Of a stretch of 64,000 bases of DNA, positions 10,429 to 20,885 are shown one piece after another. The DNA comes from Scleroderma bovista (lineage: Eukaryota; Basidiomycota; Agaricomycetes; Boletales; Sclerodermataceae), in contig JAYMGJ010000037.1 of the NCBI GenBank assembly GCA_037178675.1, positions 1-64,000 on the forward strand. Direction: 5' to 3'. Made by a program: the position numbers and the translations under genes. Each line of letters begins with the position of its first letter. Positions within the stretch are counted from its first letter, which is position 1. The notes beneath the pieces are model-generated. The model saw nothing but the letters and a program-made list of their open reading frames with translations. It made no database searches and was not told the origin of the DNA.

Positions 10429-13400
10429 TTACATAGATGCGAGTGGTCCGGGTTTGTCTGGGTACCGGACATGATAATCTTCTAACAGTTCCATAGCGTT
10501 GCCTAGTTCAGTGGCGAGAAGCCAAGATGTTTCTTCGTCAGTCCCTTCGTAACCGGACCAACGTACCAAGTAAAGCAACTTGCACGTTCTGCGTCGACGG
10601 TCAACCTTGGAGTCGAGGATCTCAGAGATCTCGAACTCCGGTTCACCATCTACTTCGACCGGTGGCGGAGGAGGTTGTATCCGGTCTGGTATGGTATTAG
10701 GTATGGCCGGTTCGAGTTGGGAGACATGGAAGACAGGGTGAACTGCACGCATGGAATCTGAAAGATGGAGTGTAAAAGAGAGGGAGCCTACTTGTGCGAT
10801 GATAGTGTAGGGCCCCAAGTTCTTCTCTGATAGCTTTTTGGATAGTTGAGTAGACTGGAAGTATGTATACTTGGTTGCCAACCTTGAAGTCCAGTGCTGG
10901 AGTACGTTTGGCATCAGCTGGACCTTGGTAGCGAAGTTGCACGTTAGCCATTTCTTCTTGAAGGTATTGATGCAGTGACTCGAGGTCGACTGTGTAGTCA
11001 TGAGCCCTGGTGGAGGTCATGTCGCATTCTGGGTAGACAGAGATGTTAGGGTGATAGCCCTTGTTAGCGAAGAACGGAGAGACTCCGGTGGTAGCACTAG
11101 GTGCGTTGTTGTATGCAAACTCCGCCAATGGGAGTAGGTCTGCCCAGTTGTCCTGCTGGTAGTTGCAGTAGATCCGGAGGTACTGTTCAAGGGTCTGGTT
11201 AGACCGCTCAGTCTGGCCATCACCCTCCGGGTGGTAACCGGAGGTGAAGTGAAGGCGCATGTCGAGGGCCTTCCCAAGTGACCGGAAGAAGTGGGAGACA
11301 AACTCTGTACCGCGATCTGAGGTGACGTGGGCGGGAACACCGTGCTTGGAAAATACGTGGAGCAGGAAGAGTTTTGCAAGCTCCGGGCTAGTGATGGTGT
11401 CGTGAGTAGGGATGAAAATGGCTTGTTTAGAAAGCCGGTCTACCACGACCAGGATGGCTGTGAAGCCGGTAGATGAAGGGAGTTGCTCTATGAAATCCAT
11501 GGAGATGGAATTCCAGGGCTTCTCCGGTACTGGGAGCTGCTTCAGCAGTCCGTATGGTCTATGGCGCGGTGTCTTAGCTCTTGCGCAGGAGGTACAGGAC
11601 CAGACGTAGTCCTTGACGAAGGTCCTGAGACCAGGCCAGGTATATTCACGCCGGATTAGCTCTAGAGTCCGGTTTTGCCCAAAGTGACCAGCGAGTGGGT
11701 GGTTGTGTCGATACCGGAGTACCCAGAGACGGAGGTCATCCAAGTCCGGTACGTATATACGACCGTCTAGTCGAAGGAATCCAGCCTCGTCGGTGGACCA
11801 ACGAGAGTCCGGTGGATCTGCGAGGTGGACCTGGGCAATGGGATCAGAGGGTAGTGCAGAGAGGATGTCGCTATGGAGTGTTTCCACGTCCATGATTGCG
11901 ACTGCACGGAGGACCGGAAACTCTAGATAAGTAGTGCGAAGAGAATTAGAGAGCTGTTCTTGAGTGAACACCGGCCTAAGATTTTGGGGGTTAACCCGGG
12001 CGTAGCCACTATCCCCCTCTTTGGGGTAGACGTCCCATCGTCTAGTGAGAGCGTCCGGCTTGGCACCGAGTTTTCTGGGACGGAAACGAATGAGAAGATT
12101 AAATTGTGATAGAAATTCAGACCACCGGGCTTGCCGGCGGGACAGTACTTTTGAGGTGGAGAAGTACTCGAGGTTTTTGTGGTCCGTGACGACGTCTATT
12201 GGAGAGGCGGAACCTTCGAGGTAATGGCGCCAGTTCCGGAAAGCTTCGAAGATAGCCAGCAACTCCTTATCGTGGGTGTTGTAGTTTAACTCCGGAGCAG
12301 TCAGGGTCCGGGAGTAGTATGCGACCGGACGAATCTCTCCGTCGGCGCAGGTGATAGACAAGATGCCAGCGACAGCATAGTCGGAGGCGTCAGTTTCCAC
12401 GATGATAGGGGTGTCCAGAATAAAGTGAGTGAGGATGGGCGTGGTGGTGAAGGCGTGCTTGAGAGCATTGAAAGAACGTTGACAGTCCTCAGAGAAATTC
12501 CAGGGAGCATCCTTCCGGGTGAGCCGGGTGAGGGGAACCACAATGTCAGAGTAGTTGAATATGAACCGGCAGTAGAAATTGGCAAAGCCCAAGAAGGACT
12601 GAATGTCCTTTACCTTTCGAGGTTTAGGCCAGTCGGAGATGGTTTGGATCTTGTCCGGAGACATAGTCAAACCGTCCGGAGAGAGGCGATAGCCAAGGTA
12701 CTCTACCGAGTCCGAGTGGAACTCACATTTCTCCGGTTTGGCGAAGAGGCCATGCAACCGGAGTCGGCGGAGAACTTCCCGGACGTGCTGCTGGTGGGAC
12801 TCCATATCCTCGGAGTAGATTAGGATGTCGTCGAGGTACACGACGACGCAGACGTCTAGCATGTCAGCGAAGATGGTGTTGACAAAGTGCTGGAAGGCTG
12901 CAGGGGCGTTAGTGAGGCCAAAGGGCATTACTAACCACTCATAGGACCCATAGCGCATACGGAAGGTGGTCTTCCATTCATCGCCCGGAGCAATCCGGAC
13001 TAGATGGTACGTGTGCCGGAGGTCGATCTTCAAATAGATTTTAGCATGGCTGGGTGAGTCCAAAAGATCAGAGATTAGGGGGAGTGGATAGCGATCCTTC
13101 TTGGTAATTTTGTTTAGGCCCCGGAAGTCAACGCAGAGGCGGAGTGAGCCATCCTTCTTCTTTACGAAGAGGACCGGAGCAGCATGGGAGGAGGTGGTAG
13201 GACGGATGAAACCTGTATTTAGATTCTCGTCGATGAAGGTCCGGAGGGCGGAGAGCTCAACCGGAGACAGTGAGTAGAGAGTTCCCAAAGGAGGAGAGGT
13301 ACCTTCTTCAAGGTCGATCTTCAGATCATAGTCACGATGCGGGGGCAGTTCAGAGGCTTTCACCTTGCTGAACACGTCCGCATAATCGCGATACTCCGGA

Positions 13401-14133
13401 GGGACAATGTCCAAGTCCGGCGGAGTAGAGGCAGAGGAAGAGCGAGCCTTCGCTGAGTCAGAGGGACGCAGCTGAAGTTGGTATTTGGTGGATCCTTCTA
13501 ATTTGCACGCACACACGAATGCGGCTGCGTTAATCAGAGAGATGTGTGGAGGGGTGCAAACTGGAGTGTTGACAGATGGCGCGAGGCCGGGGTCAGATTG
13601 GCTGGAGAGGCCGGAGACAGGGTTACCGGACAGGACCGGAGAGGGAGTCGACGGGGGCGCTAGCAAACTTTGTGCAGGGGTCCGGAAAGTTAAACTGCTC
13701 AGTACCCAATCAATCAATGGATTGTAGCAGGTGAGCCAGTTATGTCCAAGGACAATCATGCATTCAGAGTCTAACAGAGCGAGGTAAAAAGTCATAGGGG
13801 TGACATCACCGGATGCGGGGAATTTCACTGATAGGTCGACGGCTTGAGTAATTACAAAATTTGAGGTACCGTCAAAGAGTCGGAGAACAATCGGAGGAAC
13901 GGAGTAAGTGGAGAGAGAGTGTCCAAGAGCATATTGGGTATCTACAAAACAGTGCGTGGAACCGGAGTCCACAAGCGCACGGAGTTCTGGTAAATTGTAA
14001 GACAAAAGGAAAACATGAGGCATAAGGGAGTTAGGATCGTAAAGAGCGGACGCGTTGAGGCGAGCCTCCTTGGGTGCACTTCCGGAGTCAACGCAGCTCG
14101 CCGGTTGTGTGGAGGGCCGGGAGCTGCTTACTC
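10429..14133 (-). pseudogene. gypsy-B pol: protease, RT, RNase H, integrase, chromodomain
   Basis: A Ty3/gypsy chromovirus polyprotein, the best preserved in the window. One frame of 1108 codons is open from 14023 to 10697. It contains the protease (LVDSGSTHCFVD, residues about 15-26), RT (FVKKKDGSLRLCVDFRGLNK; active site YLDDILIYS near residue 393), RNase H (ETDASDYAVAG near 539) and integrase (HPLAGHFGQNRTL near 781; MDFIEQLPS; TSDRGTEF near 903; GDGQTERSNQTLEQ near 940). Compared with gypsy-C at 63770, about 11 nt are missing at 10861-10870. This moves the end into another frame: LSEKNLGPYTIIAQVGSLSF, VHPVFHVSQLEPA, then a chromodomain (LVRWSGYEGTDEETSW) ending at 10429. The pol frame is -1 relative to gag and is open back to the A7 run at 14134-14140. 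Confidence 0.9.
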
Positions 14134-15573
14134 TTTTTTTGACTCGGAGTTGGCACCCGAGTTAGTAGAGTCCGTCTTACCGGACTCAGCAGCGATGGCT
14201 GCAGCGCGAGCTTTGGCCTTTTTGGTCTTCTTTGGACAATTGTCCACGAAGTGACCAGTACCTCCGCAGAACATGCAGAGGTTGTTGTCCAGACGCCTTT
14301 TGCGCTTGTCTGCGGTTAGCTTCCCATCCTTACCAAGCTTGTTGGTTAAGTCTGGTCTGGAACCGGAGGAGGACTGGTTGCTGGTTGTTTTGGACGAGCC
14401 AGAGTTGGCGGAGCTGGGGGAGTTTCCGGTCTTGGATTTCTCCTGACCGGAGTTAGATGAGTTGCCTCTGGAGTTGGAGGGCTTAGTGGGGGACGAGGTG
14501 GGTTGGCTCTTCGTGGTGCGAGAGATCTCGTCTTTGCGCTCCCAATAGCACGCGTCGATCTCCTGACAAAGAGCCCTCAACCCATGCAGAGTTAGGGGCT
14601 TCCCAACTCGAGCAATTTCGTCCTTGAGACGATCCGGGAGACTGGAGTAGAATAGGCGGCGGAGCGCGCCATCTCCGTAGTCCTGGACCTGGGAGGCGAG
14701 GCGGTTGAAGTCCACGATATACCGCGTAACACGGTGTGCGTCCTTCATCCGGAGATGCTCGAGCTGATGTTCAGCATCAGCGATGGGGTCGTGAGGTCCA
14801 AAGGTGCTCTGGAGCTCAGCGACAAAGTGGACCCAGCTGTCCATCCAGAGTGGACGGTCAGCCGGATCACCGGAGTGGAGGAGGTCCGGTTCGAACCATT
14901 CTAGTGTCATTCCTTTTAGGTATGACTGGGCGAAAGTTACCTTTGCCCTATCAAGGCGGAATGCCTTGGCTCGATCCTGGAAGCATAGCTCACACTGGAC
15001 CAAGAAGGTCCTGAGCTTTTTTGGGTCCATACTGTCGAAGGTGTCCGGTTCACGGACTTTGGCACGGGAGGAGGAAGAGTCGCTGGTCCGGCGGGAGGAG
15101 CGGGAGAGGCAGTTGACGGCGACTGCTAAATTTTGGAAGACAGCTAGACCAGGGTCTAGCTCATCCATGGGGTCGACAAAGTCATTGTCGTTGTCATCAT
15201 CATTGTCGCCATCTCCGGGGTCATCCGGATCACCTCCGGGTCCGTCCTTGGGGCCAAACCACTGGTGACGGGCAGGTTCGCGATGTTCCGGAGTGGGGTC
15301 GCGACGGTAGGGGAATTGATCACCAGAAACGGATTCATGGTGACCTTGGTCTGCAGAACCACGAAGGCTCTGAGACGCAGCATCTCGACGCGGAGTCAAA
15401 GGCGCTGTAGGGTTTCGAGCTGTGAAGCTCCGGAATTGGCTAACGGAAGCCGGAGGTTGCCTGTGGTTAGACAGGGCTTGATGGGCAGCAGAGAGGTGGA
15501 GGTCGTCGACTGCACCTGCTTCTTCAGCAAGTGCTGCAGCAGTACGAGCGCGAGAGCGCGTAGTCATAGTCAT
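14128..15573 (-). CDS. gypsy-B gag
   Basis: An intact 481-aa gag of a Ty3/gypsy element, starting MTMTTRSRARTAAALAEEAG at 15573. A disordered N-terminus with an acidic stretch of Gly/Asp repeats is followed by the capsid: KVREPDTFDSMDPKKLRTFL, VTFAQSYLKGMTLEWFEPDL, FVAELQSTFGPHDPIADAEH and RLASQVQDYGDGALRRLFY. A Ser/Asn-rich linker and one CCHC knuckle, CMFCGGTGHFVDNC, lie near residues 431-445. Gag stops at 14128, just after an A7 run. In gypsy-C the two reading frames are fused, so here pol needs a -1 shift, or the copy has an indel. Confidence 0.9.
   Translation of the reverse strand: MTMTTRSRARTAAALAEEAGAVDDLHLSAAHQALSNHRQPPASVSQFRSFTARNPTAPLTPRRDAASQSLRGSADQGHHESVSGDQFPYRRDPTPEHREPARHQWFGPKDGPGGDPDDPGDGDNDDDNDNDFVDPMDELDPGLAVFQNLAVAVNCLSRSSRRTSDSSSSRAKVREPDTFDSMDPKKLRTFLVQCELCFQDRAKAFRLDRAKVTFAQSYLKGMTLEWFEPDLLHSGDPADRPLWMDSWVHFVAELQSTFGPHDPIADAEHQLEHLRMKDAHRVTRYIVDFNRLASQVQDYGDGALRRLFYSSLPDRLKDEIARVGKPLTLHGLRALCQEIDACYWERKDEISRTTKSQPTSSPTKPSNSRGNSSNSGQEKSKTGNSPSSANSGSSKTTSNQSSSGSRPDLTNKLGKDGKLTADKRKRRLDNNLCMFCGGTGHFVDNCPKKTKKAKARAAAIAAESGKTDSTNSGANSESKKE
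14134..14140 (-). promoter_or_regulatory. candidate -1 ribosomal frameshift site A AAA AAA
   Basis: In gag phase the minus strand reads TCA AAA AAA GAG TAA, so the heptamer A_AAA_AAA has the X_XXY_YYZ form used for -1 slippage. After a -1 shift the frame is open straight into pol (KEARLNASALYDPNSL ... DSGSTHCFVD). The alternative is a simple indel, since gypsy-C has gag and pol in one frame. Confidence 0.4.
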
Positions 15574-15642
15574 AAGAAGTAGAAGCTAGTTTGCATACGA
15601 GGTATGGAACAGTGAACCCACACAAGTGTGAGTCTGAAATAC

Positions 15643-15876
15643 TGTCAAGTCCGGGTCTACTCCGGTAGGGGGTCCGGTCAAGTCCGGACGAAAGCGGACG
15701 AAGGGAGAGGGCAGAGGGCTGGACAAGAGATTAGTCTGGCCGGAGTTGGTGACCGCTTGGATTCAATGACTAAGGATAACGAGTGTTGATCCCTTGCGTA
15801 GGTTCCAGTCAAGAAGGGGAGACAGAGACAGAGACAGAGACGGGCAAGATCAGGAGTAGAGACTATGGTTGTAACA
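15643..15876 (-). repeat. putative gypsy-B 5' LTR (about 234 bp)
   Basis: On the minus strand it begins TGTTACAACCATAG at 15876, at the satellite border, and ends GGACTTGACA at 15643, about 70 bp before the gag ATG. The ending is shared with LTR-C (GGTCTTGACA) and LTR-E (GGTCTTGACA), each followed by GTA. No matching 3' copy was found, so this boundary rests on the TG...CA ends and family similarity only. Confidence 0.45.
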
Positions 15877-16960
15877 CAGACCCCCAAGACAGACAGACAC
15901 TCAGACCAGTCAGACCAGTCAGACTGGTTAGACCCCCCAGGGTGTCAGACTATTAGACACCCCAGACCAGTCAGACCAGTCAGACCCCCCAGACAGTAAG
16001 TCAGTCAGTCATTCAAGACTCTGCCAAGCATGTCAGACCAGTCAGACTGATCAGACCCACCAGATAGTCAGACCATTCAGACACCCCAGGGTGTCAGACT
16101 ATCAGAGAATCCAGGCCACTCCAGAGCAGTCAGAGCAGTCAGAGTGGTCAGAGTGGTCAGACCCACCAGACAGCTGGGCCAGTCAGATATTTCAGGCCAC
16201 TCCAGACCAATCAGAGCAGTCAGAGCAGTCAGACCCCCCCCCAGACAGTCAGGCCAGTCAGACACTTCAGACCACTCTAGACCAGTCAGACCAGTCAGAC
16301 TGGTTAGACCCCCCAGGGTGTTAGACTATCAGACACCCCGGACCAGTCAGATTGGTCAGATTTGTCAGACCCACCAGACAGTCCAACCAGTCAGATATTT
16401 CAGGCCACTCCAGACCAGTCAGAACAGTCAGAGTGGTCAGACCCTTTAGGTAGTCAGGCCAGTCAGACACTTCAGACTGCTTCAGACCAGTCAGAGTGGT
16501 CAGACCCACCAGGCAGTCAGGCCAGTCAGATACTCCAGGCCACTCCAGAGCAGTCAGTGTTGTCAGAGTTGTCAGACCTCCTAGGCAGCCAGACCAGTCA
16601 GACACTTCAGACTGCTCCAGATCAGTCAGACACTTCAGATCATTCCAGACCAGCCAACCAGTCAGAGTGATTGGACCCCCTAGGGTGTCAGACTGTCAGA
16701 TAGTTCAGATCAGCCAGAGCAGTCAGAGTGGTCAGACCCCCTCAGACTGTCAGACACATTGGATCATTCCAGACTGGTCAGAGCAGTCGGACTCTCCAGT
16801 TAGTAAGATTGTCAGATAGATAAGACCATTCAGAGTAACCAGCACAATCAGGCCCCCCATATAATAAGCCACTCAGAAAGTTTAGAACACCCAGACCATC
16901 AGACTGTCAGACCCCCCAGCCAGTAAGTTAGTCAGACAGTTAAGACCATTCAGACCATTC
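15877..16960 (+). repeat. CAGACCAGT satellite, right block
   Basis: About 1.1 kb of degenerate tandem repeats of CAGACCAGT, CAGAGCAGT and CAGAGTGGT words with interspersed CACCAGACAGTCAGGCC and CACTCCAGACCAG. It is in the same orientation as 9103-9391. The segment between the two blocks (gypsy-B plus the truncated gene) therefore looks like an insertion into one array. The Gln/Ser/Thr-rich ORFs in all frames are by-products of the repeat. Confidence 0.85.
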
Positions 16961-17430
16961 AGAAAATGTAATTAACAAACAAAACCTAATAGTCAATCAT
17001 TGTTGTTGTTGCATCTCAAAAACAAGCAATAGTGTAACAATATATTCATGTAACTAACCTATCATTGTTGGGGGTCCCTGTTGTCATTTGGGCATGGGTC
17101 ATCATCACCTGGGGGTACAGGTTGACACCATGGTTGTCATGTCAACAGTGATGCCACTGGGGTGTGGCTAATGGTGTAGGAATTACTGTAGATGAGAAAA
17201 TTAGGGCTATACAAATGCAGAGGATATGAACAAAGGATTATGTAATACCTATTCATCCCTGCCTGTGGGCACCACTGAAGTTGTCCACATACTCACTCTG
17301 GGGTCAATCCAGTGTCAGTAGTACAGTAGTAATAATATGTCAATAAAAAAAAACCCATTAAAATAAATAATGTTTATTGTATCAAGGTGTATGACATATA
17401 CTAAATACTATACTACTAAATAAACTGTGG
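16961..17430. other. AT-rich intergenic stretch, nothing recognised
   Basis: No ORF, repeat or element end could be supported. It includes an A-run (CAATAAAAAAAAACCC, about 17340) and an AT-rich segment with TACTAAATACTATACTACTA at 17398-17420. Confidence 0.5.
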
Positions 17431-18850
17431 CGTTGGCATCGTGTGATCGTCGATGCAGGGTGGTGGATGGTAGTGAGTTGGTGTCATTGCTGGTTGCCAC
17501 CAATTACATTGGTGCTATTGGTGTCTTCGCCGTCATCGCATTGGTGGGCCAGAGGTGGTGGTGATCAGTATCTTGCCATCGCTGGTGGGGGCCTTGTTGT
17601 CGTCGAGGACGCAGGCGGTGGTGGTCGCATTGTTGGCCATTGTGGCCGTTGTCATGGCATTGGTAGTCAATGACACCGGTGGGGCTAGTGGTGGCTATTG
17701 TCATTGTCAGTGTCAGTGACCATGTCGTTGTCATCCGTTAGTGGGGTTGGCGTCGATGCATATGGTGGTGTGGACAATGTCATTGTTGTTGTTGGTGGTC
17801 GCATCGACGTGGTGGTGGGGTCGTTGTTGTTGTTGGTGGCCAGTTGATGACACAGGTGGTGGGGTGTTGTCGTCGTCACATTGGTGGTGGCCATCATCAT
17901 TGTTGACGCTGGCGGTGGGTGTTGTCATCTCGCTTTCACCGCCTTCGTCCTCATCACATCGTCCTCGCCGTCCTCATTGTGTCGTTGTCGACAGTTACGA
18001 TGCTGGGGTTGGCATGGTCACCGTGGTGTTGTCGTTGTTGACGATGACACTGTGGTCATCGTCATCGCTGCGGGTGCTGCAGGTGGTCGTCAGTAGTGGC
18101 TGGTGGGGTGCGAAGTACTTAGCTTTGTGCAGAGAACGCAGGACTTGGAAAAAAATTGGAGTTGTTGTGATTACAAATCACATCACAACAACTCCAAATT
18201 TTCTCTACATAAAGTCCTGCATCACCATTCTGTCTCCCATTCAACCACGACCACAATCTGTCAATCACCACCACCCATGATGACAATGACAACTTGTTAT
18301 CAGAGTATGTACCACCACATGCATGCAGTGTCCACCACTAACACATGACCACGACAGCGGTCGACGACCCTCATCCGCAGCATCGTCTGACCAATGACGA
18401 CGACCCCCCACCCTAGCATCGTCCGACCAACAACGACAACCTCCAGCCCTAGTGTCGTCAGACAACCACCACCCCCATCCCGTTGTCATCCAACGATGAC
18501 AATGCCCACCCTTAGTTGTCTCTAACGGACGACTACTGACCATAACCACCCTCATCCCAGCATTGTCTGATGATGACAACAACTGACGCCCAACATCGAC
18601 GATGATGACAACCCCACCACCACCAGCATCAACAACCACAACAACGACCACTGGCCCCAGTGATGACCAGCCCTGGTGACGATGACCAGCCCCAGTGTGA
18701 CAACGACATCGCCCATGTCCTCCACCCCCAGCATTCACCACGATATCACCCAAAGGCGATGACGTGTGTCCTGTGTCCCCCAGCCCCAGCCATGACACCC
18801 CCTGTGTCCCCCCAGCATTGTTGACACAGTCATTACCTCAGTGATGACGA
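17431..18850. repeat. low-complexity GT-rich / CA-rich mirror block
   Basis: The left half (17431-18110) is made of GTTGTCGTTG, GGTGGTG and GTCATCG words. The right half (18240-18850) is made of the complementary kind (CCACCACC, GACGACAA, CAACGACAAC). Composition switches strand across a true hairpin at 18138-18220, so the block resembles a large degenerate inverted repeat. The ORFs within it are compositional artefacts. A similar GTTGTC-rich texture is found at 43460-44400. Confidence 0.55.
18138..18220. repeat. 83-bp hairpin at the centre of the mirror block
   Basis: GCAGGACTT (18138-18146) pairs with AAGTCCTGC (18212-18220). GGAGTTGTTGTGA pairs with TCACAACAACTCC around a short ATTACAAATCA-like loop. 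The arms are near-perfect over about 35 bp. Confidence 0.8.
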
Positions 18851-18929
18851 TGTCACCACTACCCACACCCACACCGATGTCGAGATGCCTCCCCCCTCCA
18901 TTCATATATAGAGTGGCAAAAGGATACAG

Positions 18930-19440
18930 ATAGATACAGCTAATGGCCTGGCTGGTCTGGCTGATCTTACTAGTCCAATTTGTCTGAGTCTCCAAATTGT
19001 CTGACCAGTCTGACTGATATGACTTGTCTGAGTGGCCTGGCTGGTCTGGCTGGACTTGATTGTCTTAACTGTTTGACCAACTTACTATATGAGGGGTCTG
19101 ACAGTCTGGGTGATCTGATTGGGCTGGGTGGTCTGGATGGTCTGGATGGTCTTGACTGGCTGACTGACTTATGGTCTGGGTGGTCTGACAGGTCTGACAG
19201 GTCTGGATAGCCTTAACTGGCTGACTGACTTATAGTCTGGGTGGTCTGACAGGTCTGACAGGTCTGGATAGTCTTAACTGTCTGATTAACTTACTGCCTG
19301 GGTGGTCTGACTGTTCTGACTGGTCTGGGGTGGTCTGGCTGGTCTGGCTGGTCTGGCTGGTCTGGCTGGTCTGGTGGTCTGGAATGATCTGACTGACTTA
19401 TCTGACTTATCCATCTTAACTGTCTGATTCCAGACAATCC
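18930..19440 (-). repeat. CAGACCAGT satellite, inverted block
   Basis: The plus strand carries GGTCTGACTGGTCTGG and GGCTGACTGACTTA words, the reverse complements of the satellite at 9103 and 15877. It includes short homogeneous runs of CTGGCTGGT (19329-19375) and a repeated unit of about 70 bp (GGTGGTCTGACAGG at about 19180 and 19245). Confidence 0.85.
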
Positions 19441-19474
19441 AGACACTGTAAGAGGGTTAAGAGCAATTGTCACC

Positions 19475-20225
19475 TTGCTGATGGAGAGCCTCCAGATGGC
19501 GCATCAAACATGTGGTATTCAGACTGTCCTTCTAGCTAAGAGGGATTTACTGAATGCTAAGTGCCCGGAAGATGAAAATGTACCCATACATATTAACAAG
19601 TTGAAAAAGATGCGTAATGAGTTGTCCACCATGGGGAAACCGGTCCCTGACGACGAGTTCAAGGACATCTTATTACTCAATATGCTGGAGTCTTGGACCA
19701 CCTTCACGACATTGTATATGGCAGGTAGACTTGCCGGAAAAGAAGCTTCCTCTGTCACAGTCGAGCAACTCACCACAGTTTTGGTTGACGAATACAAACA
19801 CCAGAGTAGTACCTCACCTGGACAAACACTCATCACACGCCTTCATGATAAATGGAAGGAGCAGGGTATGACATGCTCACACTGCGGGAGGGATAACCAC
19901 TCCACGGACCAATGCTGTCACAAAGGGAAACCCAAATGTGGCTACTGTCACAAATTGGTCATACCAAGGACAGGTGCTGGACAAAAGATGACAGGGGACC
20001 GCCAAAAAGGGCTAAGATTGCCCAAACAAACTTTGCTTCCACATTGGAGATCCGCGATATACATGATGATGAGCAGGTACTTATGGTGGATGAACAAGGA
20101 ATGTCATCCAACAATAATAATATCTACTCTAATAGTTTCACTGTAAACTGGAAAGATGGAATTGAAGAGAGTGTTGCCTTTTACACGTGGGTGACAGATA
20201 CTGGCAGTTCGATACATCTGGCAAA
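19475..20225 (+). pseudogene. copia-C gag and protease start, cut by LTR-C
   Basis: Gag fragment of another Ty1/copia family, with the N-terminus missing at the satellite border. UBN2-like capsid: HINKLKKMRNELSTMG, DEFKDILLLNMLESW and LTTVLVDEYKHQ. Two zinc knuckles follow, CSHCGRDNHSTDQC and then CGYCHK. A one-base loss near 19955 shifts the rest (IGHTKDRCW) to another frame, which runs on to the protease motif WVTDTGSSIHLAN. There it is cut by the TGTCACGACC end of the gypsy-C LTR at 20226. It is distinct in sequence from copia-A and copia-B. Confidence 0.8.
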
Positions 20226-20843
20226 TGTCACGACCGTGACACCCAATCACCCTGTACCCTATTGTCTGATCGTGTCCACGCGTTTGCCGCCCGTTTTATT
20301 GTATGTACTCCCTTTCCGTTTCCCTCTATCTGTCCTGTATCGCCACCAATCAGTGAGCGCATTGTCCAATCTGTCTCTCTGTACTATTACCTAATATGTT
20401 TCCTTTCTCGTTTCTGGTTACTATACGTTCCCGTCCCGTTGCATTATTAATACGATACCTATCGGTAATCCGGTTATCGCACTTACTGTACTTACTCAGC
20501 GCGACTGCACTAGTCGTTCGTCGGTAATCCCGACTTCCTGTACATTGCCTCATCTGTCCCACTCAGTATAAATACCTAGATACTCGGTCTGTTGTAGTTT
20601 CAGTTCGAATATCGAATAAGATACTTCTCGTCTGTTCTCCCTTCGCACTCTCCGTCTCTGCCCTTGTGCAAGTACTCGGTCATAAACCGTTTACCCTCGG
20701 ACTCTCCATATAACCCTCGGTCGACCTTCTTACTACTCGGGAAGTGCGACTACGCTACGTAGCATCTTGGTCTTACCACTAGACCAACCCCTGACCCTCA
20801 GACCCCTCGTAGAGATCAGATCGGTGAAGAACCGGTCTTGACA
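20226..20843 (+). repeat. gypsy-C copy 1, 5' LTR (618 bp)
   Basis: Starts TGTCACGACCGTGACA and ends GGTCTTGACA. It matches the LTR of copy 2 (56448-59134), which is 624 bp once its internal D insertion is removed. TATA box AGTATAAATACC at 20564-20576. The left junction lies in copia-C protease. Confidence 0.9.
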
Positions 20844-20885
20844 GTATACTCGAACTCTAGTCTTGTACGAGTTCACAATCATCTA

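Noticed and set aside
10261..10440. 3' LTR of gypsy-B
   Set aside because: Only purine-rich similarity to the putative 5' LTR; no shared ends could be aligned.
16091..16819. Long ORFs rich in Gln, Ser, Thr on both strands
   Set aside because: They are produced by the CAGACCAGT satellite in every frame and have no coding features.
17443..18798. ORFs of 60-179 codons in the GT/CA block
   Set aside because: Low-complexity translation on both strands, no start context, no homology pattern.
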